Below are positions 56,572-64,000 of a stretch of DNA of 64,000 nucleotides, one piece after another (the stretch's first letter is position 1; each line of letters starts with the position of its first letter). A program made the position numbers and the translations under genes. A model generated the notes under the pieces. That model saw nothing but the letters and a program-made list of their open reading frames with translations, did not search any database and was not told the origin of the DNA. The stretch comes from Cafeteria roenbergensis (taxonomy: Eukaryota; Sar; Bigyra; Bicosoecida; Cafeteriaceae): positions 186,001 to 250,000 of the forward strand of contig VLTN01000020.1 of NCBI GenBank assembly GCA_008330645.1. The letters are read 5' to 3'.

Positions 56572-57872
56572 TCAGGCACACAGGCCCAGCACGACTCGCG
56601 CTCGAGCCCGGCCTGCACAAAACCACTGCGATCGCGCTGGCTGCCAGCGCCGGTAGTGCGCAATCGCATGACAGCTCTCACTGGATGAGCAGAGGGCCCG
56701 CTTCCCAGCTGGCTGGCGGTTGGCTGCCCCAGGTTGGCCAGCTAGGGCATCTTCGCTGCCGTCGTACACCGAGGCACTCGCGGACCGATCCCGCCGCCGC
56801 TTGGCTCTTGGGGCTTGGCCGGGAGCGTTTGCCGACCGCACGTGCCGAGAACCCGGCCCCCATCTCTCCGAGGACTGACCCCGGTCGCTCCCACTGGCAT
56901 CAGCCACGCCTTGGCGCAGCGCATCCAGGACTGCGATTGCCTCCGCCACCGCGGGCGTGTGCGGCCCTGAGCGGTGGAGATTGTCAGCAGCCTTGCTTGC
57001 AGCATCAGCCGATGTCTGCAAGTGCGAGGTGAGGCGGCTTGCGCGAGTTTCGGCCGCCTCTGACTCGAGCCTTCGCGCGGCTGCTTCGCGCTCGGCCGCT
57101 GCCGCTCGCTCGCGGGACGAGGCCGCTGCTGCCTCTGCCTCGTGCACTCTGGACCGGTACTTGGAAACTTGACCCTTGAGGGTCCTCCGCACGAACGTGG
57201 CTTGCACCCTGCGGCTCGTCGCCAGGCGGAGGGCGCAAAGGCGCGAGGTGGAGAGCTTGCACGCCCGACGCCATGTTTCGCCTCCGAGGAGACAGGTCCC
57301 TGGAGGCCACTGCCCAGCAGCGCCGTGCACGCAGCCTCCCTGCACGGGGGTCTCCCTCTCGCCCGCCCCCGGTGTCGTCTCACTTGTGAAACCTCATGCT
57401 GGCTTGCAGCAGCTTCATTGCCATGGCGGGCCGGGTGAGGATGTAAAACCACGCAGCGTCGTCTAGCGCCGGAGAGGGCTGGATCACGGGGACTTGCAGC
57501 ACCGAGTTTGCAGTGGGAACGTTGCAGACTGGACACTCGGGCGCTCCAGCACCGGCAAACGCGCTCGACGCGCAGGCCTGGCACAGCAGGTGCTCGCATC
57601 TGCGAGTTGGCGCGCCAGGGACCGCCTTGCGGTGAAATCGCGCGCTCGTACAGGTCAATGTGGGCCGGACTGGGTGTGGCGCGTCGCCTTGGCGCCTCGA
57701 AGCGGCGCGGCTGCGTCGGCGCGGCGCGACTGCGCTGGACGGGCAGTTGCCCTTTGGGCTGCAACCCGGCTCACCCCATCTTGTACACGAACGACCGGGC
57801 CCTAGTTTGCAGCCCCCCTCGCAGGCACGCATTGCATATCAAGTCTTCGGCCTGCCCAGCGCGGGCTGCCAT
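56572..57872 (-). CDS. RING-finger + coiled-coil protein, RNF212/Zip3-like
   Basis: Exons 57872-57775, 57599-57384 and 57208-56572 give 316 residues. Exon 1 reads MAARAGQAEDLICNACLRGG with the first CxxC. The splice GG|A brings exon 2's CEHLLCQAC (C-x-H-xx-C-xx-C) next to SFVYKMG, and ECPVCNVP completes a short C3HC4 RING. That compact spacing, followed at once by a linker (VIQPSPALDDAAWFYILT) and a coiled coil (TFVRRTLKGQVSKYRSRVHE), is the plan of RNF212/ZHP-3/Zip3 and HEI10 meiotic E3 ligases. Those proteins designate crossovers on synaptonemal complexes by SUMO or ubiquitin transfer. The C-terminal third is Ser/Arg/Pro-rich, as in that family. A longer RING without this splice would break the zinc spacing. 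Alternatives are other small RING proteins; the C-terminal exon end is uncertain. Confidence 0.62.
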
Positions 57873-58017
57873 GCTTGCGGGCGTGGGCAGCGGCGCTTGC
57901 GCAGCGGCCGCGGCGGGGGCTCGCTCTGCTGGCCGGACGCTGGCCGGCCGGCTCGCGCTGGCAGGGCTGCGCCAAACCCGCACCGGTTCGCAGCGGCAGA
58001 AGCGAGCGGGCCCCGCC
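57873..58017. promoter_or_regulatory. Short divergent promoter, RNF212-like / ODA1-like
   Basis: 145 bases between two divergent start codons. A plus-strand upstream ATG at 57871 is in frame with the ODA1-like exon and overlaps the RING gene start, so the shared promoter may be even shorter. No motif identified. Confidence 0.45.
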
Positions 58018-60290
58018 ATGGCGGCGGCAGCGGCGGCGTCGTCCGACCAGGATGAGCGAAGCCTCATTCGCTCCGAGTTCGAGGAGCTGCAGCGCCAGTA
58101 CAAGCACATGGAGGCCATGAAAAAGGTGCGCAAGCCGCTGCCCGTTGCCGCCGGAGCGCAACCCACCCGCCGCGGCCGCTCACGGACGAGCCGAAGCTTG
58201 CTTGGCGCAGCGCTTGCGAACCGCCTTGCGCCTTGGTTGCCTTGACTGCGTGGTGCGGTGCGGCCCGCTGGTTTCGGTGCGCAGGCCTACGCGGACGAGA
58301 GCCTCGGCATCATCAAGAAGCAAAAGGAGATGATTGAGAGGATGCAAGCGGACAACAGCGTGAGGCCGGTGGCTGCGGTGGTTCCGACGGCCCCCTGCGT
58401 TTGCTGTGGCGCGGGAGCGAGCGCCTCTCGGGCTTGTGGCCCTTCCCCCCCGCCGTGTCCGACGCCGCTGCTCGCGTCGCCTCTCGCCACCTGGGGCCTT
58501 TCGCGCAGACCCTCAAGGCCGAGCTGGAGCTGGAGAATCGCTTCGCCCAGAAGAAGGCTGCTCGCGACTCGAAGCTGTCCTCCCTGCATGACCAGATCGA
58601 CTCCTACACGATGAAGAGCGAAGTGGAGAAGAAGAACATTGCCACGCTCGCTTCCAACGTGGAGGCCGTCAAAGCCAAGATCGAGGCGCTGAGGGCTGCA
58701 GTGGGTGGCAGCCGAGCTGCGGAGGAGAACCACAAGACGCAGCGAAAGCAGACGCGAATCCTGGAGAACCGTCTCGACAAGGCCCTGGTCAAGTTCAACG
58801 AGGTGCTGGCCGAGAACAAGACTCTGCGGCAGGAGATCGACGACTTGCGCCAGGAGCGCGTCGTCTTTGACGGAATCTACCGCCGCATGGAGGGGGAGCT
58901 GGAGGAGAGCAAGCGAGCGATGGCGCGAATCATCGAGGACAGCAACCAGGCCTACGAGGTGCGCGACGCCGCCACGGTCCAGCTCATGGACCTCCAGGCG
59001 GCGATGGCGCGCGAGGCCGAGGCCTTTGACGACGAGATGCGGGCCTTGGACCACCGCATCGAGGAGGAGGAGCTGGCCGCGCGCGCGCTGGAGGAGTCCC
59101 ACCGTGGTGCCATGTCCGTCGCGGAGGAGGCGGCTCTCAAGGAGCGCGCCCGCTCCGGCGAGCGGGACCTCGCCCGCGCCAGGGCGGCGATGACCGAGGC
59201 CGCAGAGCGTGCGGCCTCCTACGACTCCGCGCTCCGCAGGGTGCGCGAGGCCACGGGCATCGAGAGCGTTGACGAGCTGGTGGCCTCTTTCGTCAAGGGC
59301 GAGGAGGCCAACTTCAGCCTCTTCAACTTCATCGCCGAGCAGTCGAGCGAGATCGAGCGCATCGAAGACGCCATCGCGGACATGCGAGCGGAGGCCGACG
59401 TGGCGGCCTCGGCCTCCGGCTCCAGGGCGAGCACCAGCAGGGGCGTGCTTCGGGACCTGGAGGGAAAGCTGTCCGCCTCCCGGGCAGCAGTGTCGAAGTT
59501 CGAGGAGCGGTGCGGCACCGCCCAGACCCGGGTGGACGCCGTTTGCGCTGCCGTGGGGCGGAGCTACCGCCGCCTCGAGTGCGACGAGCGTGGGATGGGC
59601 GCGCTGCTGGCTGGCGCGACCGTCACAGAGACCAACGCCATCTCCTTCCTCTCCGTGGTCGAGCAGCGCGCGGCGGAGCTGATTGAGGCGTTCATGGCAG
59701 CCAAGTCAGTGGACGACGGCATCGCCGTCGTCCTCCCCTCACCGGCCAAGCCCGCGCGCCTTGCGGCCTCGCGGGTGGAGCCCGCGGCAACGGCTGCGCG
59801 CCCCGGCTCTGCGGCTGCGGCGTCCGCTGCCGGGGGCGGCGGGGGCGGCGACTTTCTCACCTCGTTGCCGGCCGATGGCGACGTCACGCCCGAAGACGCC
59901 CCGGCCAGCCCTGCTGCTCTGGGTGCCAGCGGCGGGGGCACTGCCGCTGCTGCCGAGGCCTCGTCAGCGGACGGCGCCAGGGCTGGCGCGGGCAGCCCTG
60001 CGCCCCGCGCGGCAGGCAGGGCAGGGGAGGGCGCCGGAGTGCGAGGCTCGGCCCTCCACGTGTCGGCCCAGGAGCGCGAGGCGGCCGTCAGCGCCGTCGC
60101 GTCCATGCTGGGCCCTGGCCCGCCGTCCAGCAAGGGCCACGTTCGCGCGACGGGCAGGCCTGTTGAGGCCCCGAGGCTGCGCGATATGGGCGCCGCCGAC
60201 AGCGGCAGCGACTCAGACGGCGAGGTCAGACCCCTCACCACCAGCGAGCTGCGGTCCAGCGTCCGCAAGCTGCGGCCTCGGCAGCGCTAG
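58018..60290 (+). CDS. ODA1: Outer-dynein-arm docking complex protein (ODA1/ODAD1/CCDC63 family)
   Basis: Exons 58018-58125, 58285-58359 and 58509-60290 join in frame to 654 residues (gtgcgc and gtgagg donors; gcgcag acceptors). Splicing produces YKHMEAMKK|AYADESLGII and MQADNS|TLKAELELENR, which match the family continuously. Coiled coil covers residues 10 to ~455. Family hallmarks: RILENRLDKALVKFNEVLAE, then LRQEIDDLRQERVVFDGIYR, and near 311 ESVDELVASFVKGEEANFSL followed by FNFIAEQSSEIERIED. The last 200 residues are Ala/Gly/Ser-rich and not conserved. ODA1 (DC2) and ODAD1/CCDC114 anchor outer dynein arms to doublet microtubules; loss abolishes normal ciliary beating. An upstream in-frame Met at 57871 would add an Arg/Ala-rich leader, but the Met at 58018 fits the family start. 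Confidence 0.92.
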
Positions 60291-60734
60291 GGCCGTCGTT
60301 CACAGTGGACGCCCACGGGGCGACCGCGCGGCGCGAGGCCCTCGCCCCCTGCGTTGTGCACCGGCTGCGTGTGTGGGCGAGAGCGTGTGTTTATGTGTGC
60401 TTGTCAGGGTGCATGCGAAGATGTGAACGGTTGCTTTGCAAAACGCAGCGAGCCGGGCCTGCTGCCGAGCGCGAGCCGCGAGGGCCAAGGCCCCAGGCGT
60501 GAGTCCTGCGCGGGGCTGAATGGTTTGCCAAGCGCACATGTAATGGGGGGGGGAACCCGTCTCCACACACGCATCACAACACAGATGCACAGGCCAGCGC
60601 TCAACGCGGGGCCAGGCGGCCGGGGGCGGCGACCTGCTCCGGCCGGCGCACGCGTCGAGCAACGAAAGGGTTGGCATTCGCCCCGTGCTGGCCCTCGAGC
60701 ACGCCGCGCGGGCACGCTCAAGCGGCAGGACGGC
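60291..60734. other. Convergent 3' intergenic region
   Basis: 444 bases between the ODA1-like and copper-monooxygenase stop codons. Contains a short G run at 60544-60552. No gene seen. Confidence 0.4.
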
Positions 60735-62804
60735 TCAGCTGGGGTCGTCCCCGGACTGGTCGCGCCCAAAGTGCTCAAGCTCGTCGTCGTCCTCGTCCTC
60801 TCCGCCGTCCCCGTCCTCGTGCGCGGCTTGACCCGCGGGCTGCGTGGCCGCGGCGGCGTGCTCGTCGGTGTGGAGGCAGAGGTTGCGCAGGATGCTGCCC
60901 CCGACGAGCTCCTCGTCCGGATGCACGGGCATGCGAGACGTGCCGTCGGACGGGTAGAGCCACACCACAGGGGCGCACATTTCGTCCAACAGCCCGAGCC
61001 CGAAGCGCACCTCCTGGTCGCGAGACGCAGTCGAGAAGTGGCAGCTGGCCCGCAGCGTGTCCCTCGGACCAATGATCACGGGGACGACTGCCATGGCGTC
61101 GCCTGAGGTCGGCCCAGCGTCCAAGGGGGCGCCTGCCTGCACCGTCGGCCCTGGCAGCACGGCTTCGATGATCCCGCTGCGGCCTGACACGGGAATGAGG
61201 CCGGAGCCTTGCGGCTCCGCCCATGACAGCTGCTCGTTGCCATCGGGGTCGGCGGCGCCGGAATGGGGCGCGCGACCGCGCGAAGCCGGCCGGGCCTGGC
61301 CGGAGCCTCGCAGCCCAGGGTAGAGCAGGCTCTGGTCCGCGTTGTAGCCCCCAAAGGGCGAGAGCCGGCCGAGCACCTGCAGCCAGCCGCCAAAGGTGGA
61401 CCCTTGGCCGCTGGGGCCGCTTGACGCACCCTCACCGCCGACCGCGCCAGCGGTCTCTGGTCCGACCGCGTCCCTGACCACGTCCAGCTCGAGGCGTGCC
61501 GCCAGCCCGTGGGCGTGGAGGTGGAAGGCAAACACCGACGCGCTGCCAAACCTGGCCATGGTAGCCGCCAGCTGGTGCTGCAGCGTGGAGGGGGGGCATG
61601 TGAACGCCGCCTCGACGTCCGGCCGGCCTGCGGGCAGCCGCAGCGTTTCGTCGGACACGCCAAAGAGCCGCGCGTCGTGCGCGCGGAGGTCGGGGGTAAC
61701 CCACAGCCTGAGCCCGGAGCTGTCTAGGAAGCCGCCAGGGGGCACGGCGTCGGGCAGGAGCGCCGGCAGATAGTGGACCTCAAGCACCGCGAACGGGTAC
61801 GGCGAGGGACCGTCCTCCGCCTGCCCCCCCGCCCCGATGCGAGCTCCCACGTTTTCAGGGAGGCGGAACGGCTTGGCCCCGCGGTCGTAGATGACCAGAA
61901 TCTCTTCGCAGTCGACGTCAGGCCCGTCCTCGTCGCAATCGAACGCGGCGCCCATCGGCCGCCCAGTCTTTTGCCTCGGGCACAGCATGATGGTGATGTG
62001 ATGGACCACGTCGCGGTTCGGGCCCGGGTCCGCCGGGTCGCGTCCCCCGAGCGCATCCGTCGCGCCGGCTCCCGCCCCGTGAAAGGGGTTGTGGCCCCCG
62101 CTCCGGTCGCGCCATGTCTGCCGCGCGGGCCTGCTGCCAGCCGCACCCGCACCCGGTGCACGACGGGAAGAGACGGGCGCGCCAGCAGACGCGTTTATTG
62201 CGGTGCTCCAGGGCTGCGTGAGCACGGGCTCGAACTCCACAATGTGCAGCGGCGGCAGCCGCCGCAAGTCAAATTGCTTGCACACAATGGCCCAGCCTCG
62301 CGAGCGGGGCAGCGTCCACTGCGGCTCCAGGTCCCCGCCGCCGCCACGGCTGGCCGCCTCGGTCCACATGCCCAGGCCGTCCACGCGCAGGTCGATGGGC
62401 ACAAGTCGCTCAGCCACCCCGTCAGCCGCGCGAGTGCGCAGGGCTTCGGGCGTCGCCCACTGGCGCTCAGGGCCGCCCGCAAGCTCCTGGCCCGGAATCG
62501 CCCAGTGCACGTCAGCACCAGCGAGGGGGATGCTCGGCCAATCTCGCGGCTTTGGGCTCCCGAAGCCGCGGTACCCGACCGCGGTCGCGTTGACATCGTA
62601 CGGTTGGCTCGCGCGCCCCTCGCCAGTCCTTGTTCCGACGCGAACGGGGGTCGCCCACACCGACGCGTGCGCAAGCGTGCCACGGTCGAGCACTCCTGCT
62701 CCCGCGTGCAGCGCCATGGCGAGCATGCCAAGCGCAGCTGCTGCTCCCACAAGCCAGCTGCTGCTGCGGGCTGCAACCGAGGGCCTCGTCTGCCGCACCG
62801 CCAT
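60735..62804 (-). CDS. Copper type II, ascorbate-dependent monooxygenase (PHM/DBH family)
   Basis: Single exon, 689 residues, chosen start ATG at 62804 because it is followed by a signal anchor (SSWLVGAAAALGMLAMALHA). The frame is open upstream to an ATG at 63491, but that part is Arg-rich and featureless. Copper ligands of the family are all present: the His pair in VVHHITIMLC (~residue 265), the third CuM histidine in AVLEVHYLPALLP, the CuB histidines in AFHLHAHGLAARLELDVVR (~425), and the CuB methionine in LLDEMCAPVVWLYP (~606). Members hydroxylate peptidyl-glycine, dopamine or tyramine using O2 and ascorbate in the secretory lumen. Here several Gly/Ala-rich insertions interrupt the two domains, and the C-terminus is a very acidic tail (EDGDGGEDEDDDELEHFG). 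No lyase (PAL) domain follows. The substrate is unknown. Confidence 0.9.
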   Translation of the reverse strand: MAVRQTRPSVAARSSSWLVGAAAALGMLAMALHAGAGVLDRGTLAHASVWATPVRVGTRTGEGRASQPYDVNATAVGYRGFGSPKPRDWPSIPLAGADVHWAIPGQELAGGPERQWATPEALRTRAADGVAERLVPIDLRVDGLGMWTEAASRGGGGDLEPQWTLPRSRGWAIVCKQFDLRRLPPLHIVEFEPVLTQPWSTAINASAGAPVSSRRAPGAGAAGSRPARQTWRDRSGGHNPFHGAGAGATDALGGRDPADPGPNRDVVHHITIMLCPRQKTGRPMGAAFDCDEDGPDVDCEEILVIYDRGAKPFRLPENVGARIGAGGQAEDGPSPYPFAVLEVHYLPALLPDAVPPGGFLDSSGLRLWVTPDLRAHDARLFGVSDETLRLPAGRPDVEAAFTCPPSTLQHQLAATMARFGSASVFAFHLHAHGLAARLELDVVRDAVGPETAGAVGGEGASSGPSGQGSTFGGWLQVLGRLSPFGGYNADQSLLYPGLRGSGQARPASRGRAPHSGAADPDGNEQLSWAEPQGSGLIPVSGRSGIIEAVLPGPTVQAGAPLDAGPTSGDAMAVVPVIIGPRDTLRASCHFSTASRDQEVRFGLGLLDEMCAPVVWLYPSDGTSRMPVHPDEELVGGSILRNLCLHTDEHAAAATQPAGQAAHEDGDGGEDEDDDELEHFGRDQSGDDPS

Positions 62805-63578
62805 TGGCACCCGCGGAAGCCCGAGCAGCTCCGCCCTTGGCGTGGAGCGCTGGCAAGCCCTTCTTGCCTGGCGGACGCTGCCGAGCGACAGTCTTTCGGT
62901 TGCGCCGCGATTCTGCGAGAGCGAGAAGCTCGCGACCGGACCTGCGCGACGCTTCCTTGCCCAAGGCAGCCACTGCCGCCCCGAGCGCTGGCCCCAGCTC
63001 GAAGCTGTTCGATGTAGCAGGTATTTCCTGCGGCGCGCGCGGGGGTGGAGGCTCCAGTGATCAGCTGGAGCGGCGGCAGCGAGTGCACAATAGGTGGCTT
63101 CGGAAACGTTGCGATTGCTGTTGCGGGCCTGCCCAATGTGCTTGCGAGTTCTTGCCACCGTCCGCTGCAAGCGAGCGGGCGCCGCGTCCGAGCCCAGAGG
63201 GCACAGCCCGGTGAGCATGTATAATTTCGTTCCCGCCCCGCCTGCCGGGCTCGCCTGCTCGCATGCCTGGCCTGAGAGCCGCGCGGGCGGTGAACGTGCT
63301 TTCCTCTTCGTCTCGCGACGCGAACCGGCGTTTTGAACGTTCGGGGACGGACCCGAAATCACATGTGGCCAGCAAGCGACCCTAGTCGCGGCTGCTGCGA
63401 CTTGCACTGGCACTTGGCCGGATGGTGAGTCAGCGAGAGCGGGCCGAAGGCGCTTGTGCGAGGCTGCTGCGATGCCGGCGAGGTCGGGCATGAAACGCGA
63501 ACGCTGACCGAGGCGGTTCGTCGCAGCGCGCTTCGGGGCGAAACGCAGCAGTCCGGGGCTGGCAGCCTAGATGGGGAC
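62805..63578. other. Intergenic, monooxygenase promoter region
   Basis: About 770 bases upstream of the monooxygenase gene. The long open minus-strand frame here is Arg/Ala-rich without domains, and I read it as leader/promoter rather than coding. More AT-rich bases occur around 63215-63235 (TATAATTTCG on the plus strand), but this is not a proven promoter element. Confidence 0.4.
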
Positions 63579-63950
63579 TCAGGGCCCAGGGTTCGAGGGC
63601 CAGAGGTTTGTGTTGAGGTCCACCCTCAAGCCGGAGGCGGAGCTCAGCAGCCTGGGGTCGCGGTTGGCGCCCAGCAGCTTACAAGCGGCGACCAGGTCGC
63701 CCTGCTTCACAGCAGCGAGGGAGGCGAAGGACGCGGCACTGGTGCCAGCGGCCACCTCGTGCCAGATGAATGGGAGGCCGCTGCAGTGCTTGCACGGCAC
63801 GCGCGGGACGGCCGCCTGGAAGCCGCCAGCGAGGGGTTGCGGTTTTGCGCAGCCAAGTGCGCGCTCGGCATGAAAGCCGCGCTTGTTGTTCCAAGAGCCG
63901 ACAGCGGGCCGAGATGGGGCGACACGCAGTGCAAGGCCGTGCTGGAGCTG
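63579..63950 (-). CDS. Possible terminal exon of a gene extending past the right edge
   Basis: On the minus strand a frame ending in a TGA at 63579-63581 reads VGSWNNKRGFHAERALGCAK, then FQAAVPRVPCKHCSGLPFIW and SLAAVKQGDLVAACKLLGA. It has a balanced, protein-like composition unlike the Arg/Ala shadows around it. A TGA lies just upstream in this frame near 63960, with candidate CAG acceptors between. So this could be the last exon of a minus-strand gene whose start is beyond the window. The CxxC pair (PCKHC) could bind zinc. No family recognised, and the exact exon start is uncertain. A plus-strand frame over 63571-63873 is the competing reading. Confidence 0.33.
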   Translation of the reverse strand, partial: QLQHGLALRVAPSRPAVGSWNNKRGFHAERALGCAKPQPLAGGFQAAVPRVPCKHCSGLPFIWHEVAAGTSAASFASLAAVKQGDLVAACKLLGANRDPRLLSSASGLRVDLNTNLWPSNPGP

Positions 63951-64000
63951 CTGATCGCCTCAAGCGCGTGCCTCAGCTCCACTGCAACGAGCGGGGCGCT

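Noticed and set aside
62805-63491. N-terminal extension of the copper monooxygenase to an ATG at 63491
   Set aside because: The extension is Arg/Ala-rich without domains and would bury the signal anchor that begins just after the Met at 62804.

Overview
This window looks like nuclear DNA of a flagellated, unicellular, GC-rich eukaryote, most likely an alga of the haptophyte or stramenopile kind; that placement is inference. The genes are split by short spliceosomal introns with a very uniform GTGAGC...CGCAG grammar. Base composition is roughly 70% G+C. Coding regions are padded with alanine-, glycine- and serine-rich low complexity, and intergenic gaps are a few hundred bases. I see no operons, ribosome binding sites, CRISPR, insertion sequences or virus-like elements.

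Left third (1-22740): an ankyrin-repeat gene running off the left edge (minus); a secreted protein of unknown family (minus); a glutathione S-transferase with five exons (plus); a coiled-coil protein of the outer-dynein-arm docking family (minus); a 10-kb single-exon DENN + WD40 Rab-GEF-like protein (plus); then uridine phosphorylase and cysteine dioxygenase, both minus and both with introns resolved here.

Middle (22741-45364): a 2168-residue acidic protein with claspin/Mrc1-like traits (minus); a TMEM53/DUF829 alpha/beta hydrolase (plus); a small membrane protein (minus); a four-CBS-domain protein whose second intron holds a 162-bp hexamer tract (minus); a TMEM260-type (DUF2723) membrane protein (minus); and an ABCB half-transporter (plus).

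Right third (45365-64000): a MICU-like EF-hand protein (minus); an alpha/beta hydrolase (plus); a trichoplein/TPH-like coiled-coil protein with a ~98-unit CTG tract in its last intron (plus); a large ankyrin protein (minus); an RNF212/Zip3-like RING protein (minus) back to back with an ODA1/ODAD1 homologue (plus); a peptidyl-glycine/dopamine-type copper monooxygenase (minus); and a possible terminal exon at the right edge.

Functional themes: motile cilia (two docking-complex-family proteins and a TPH-like coiled coil), genome maintenance and meiosis (claspin-like, RNF212-like), small-molecule metabolism (GST, cysteine dioxygenase, uridine phosphorylase) and membrane or secretory functions. 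The least expected signal is at DNA level: the 9-mer GGCTCTGCC or its complement occurs about 29 times by eye, in all three reading frames, roughly 15 times more often than base composition predicts.
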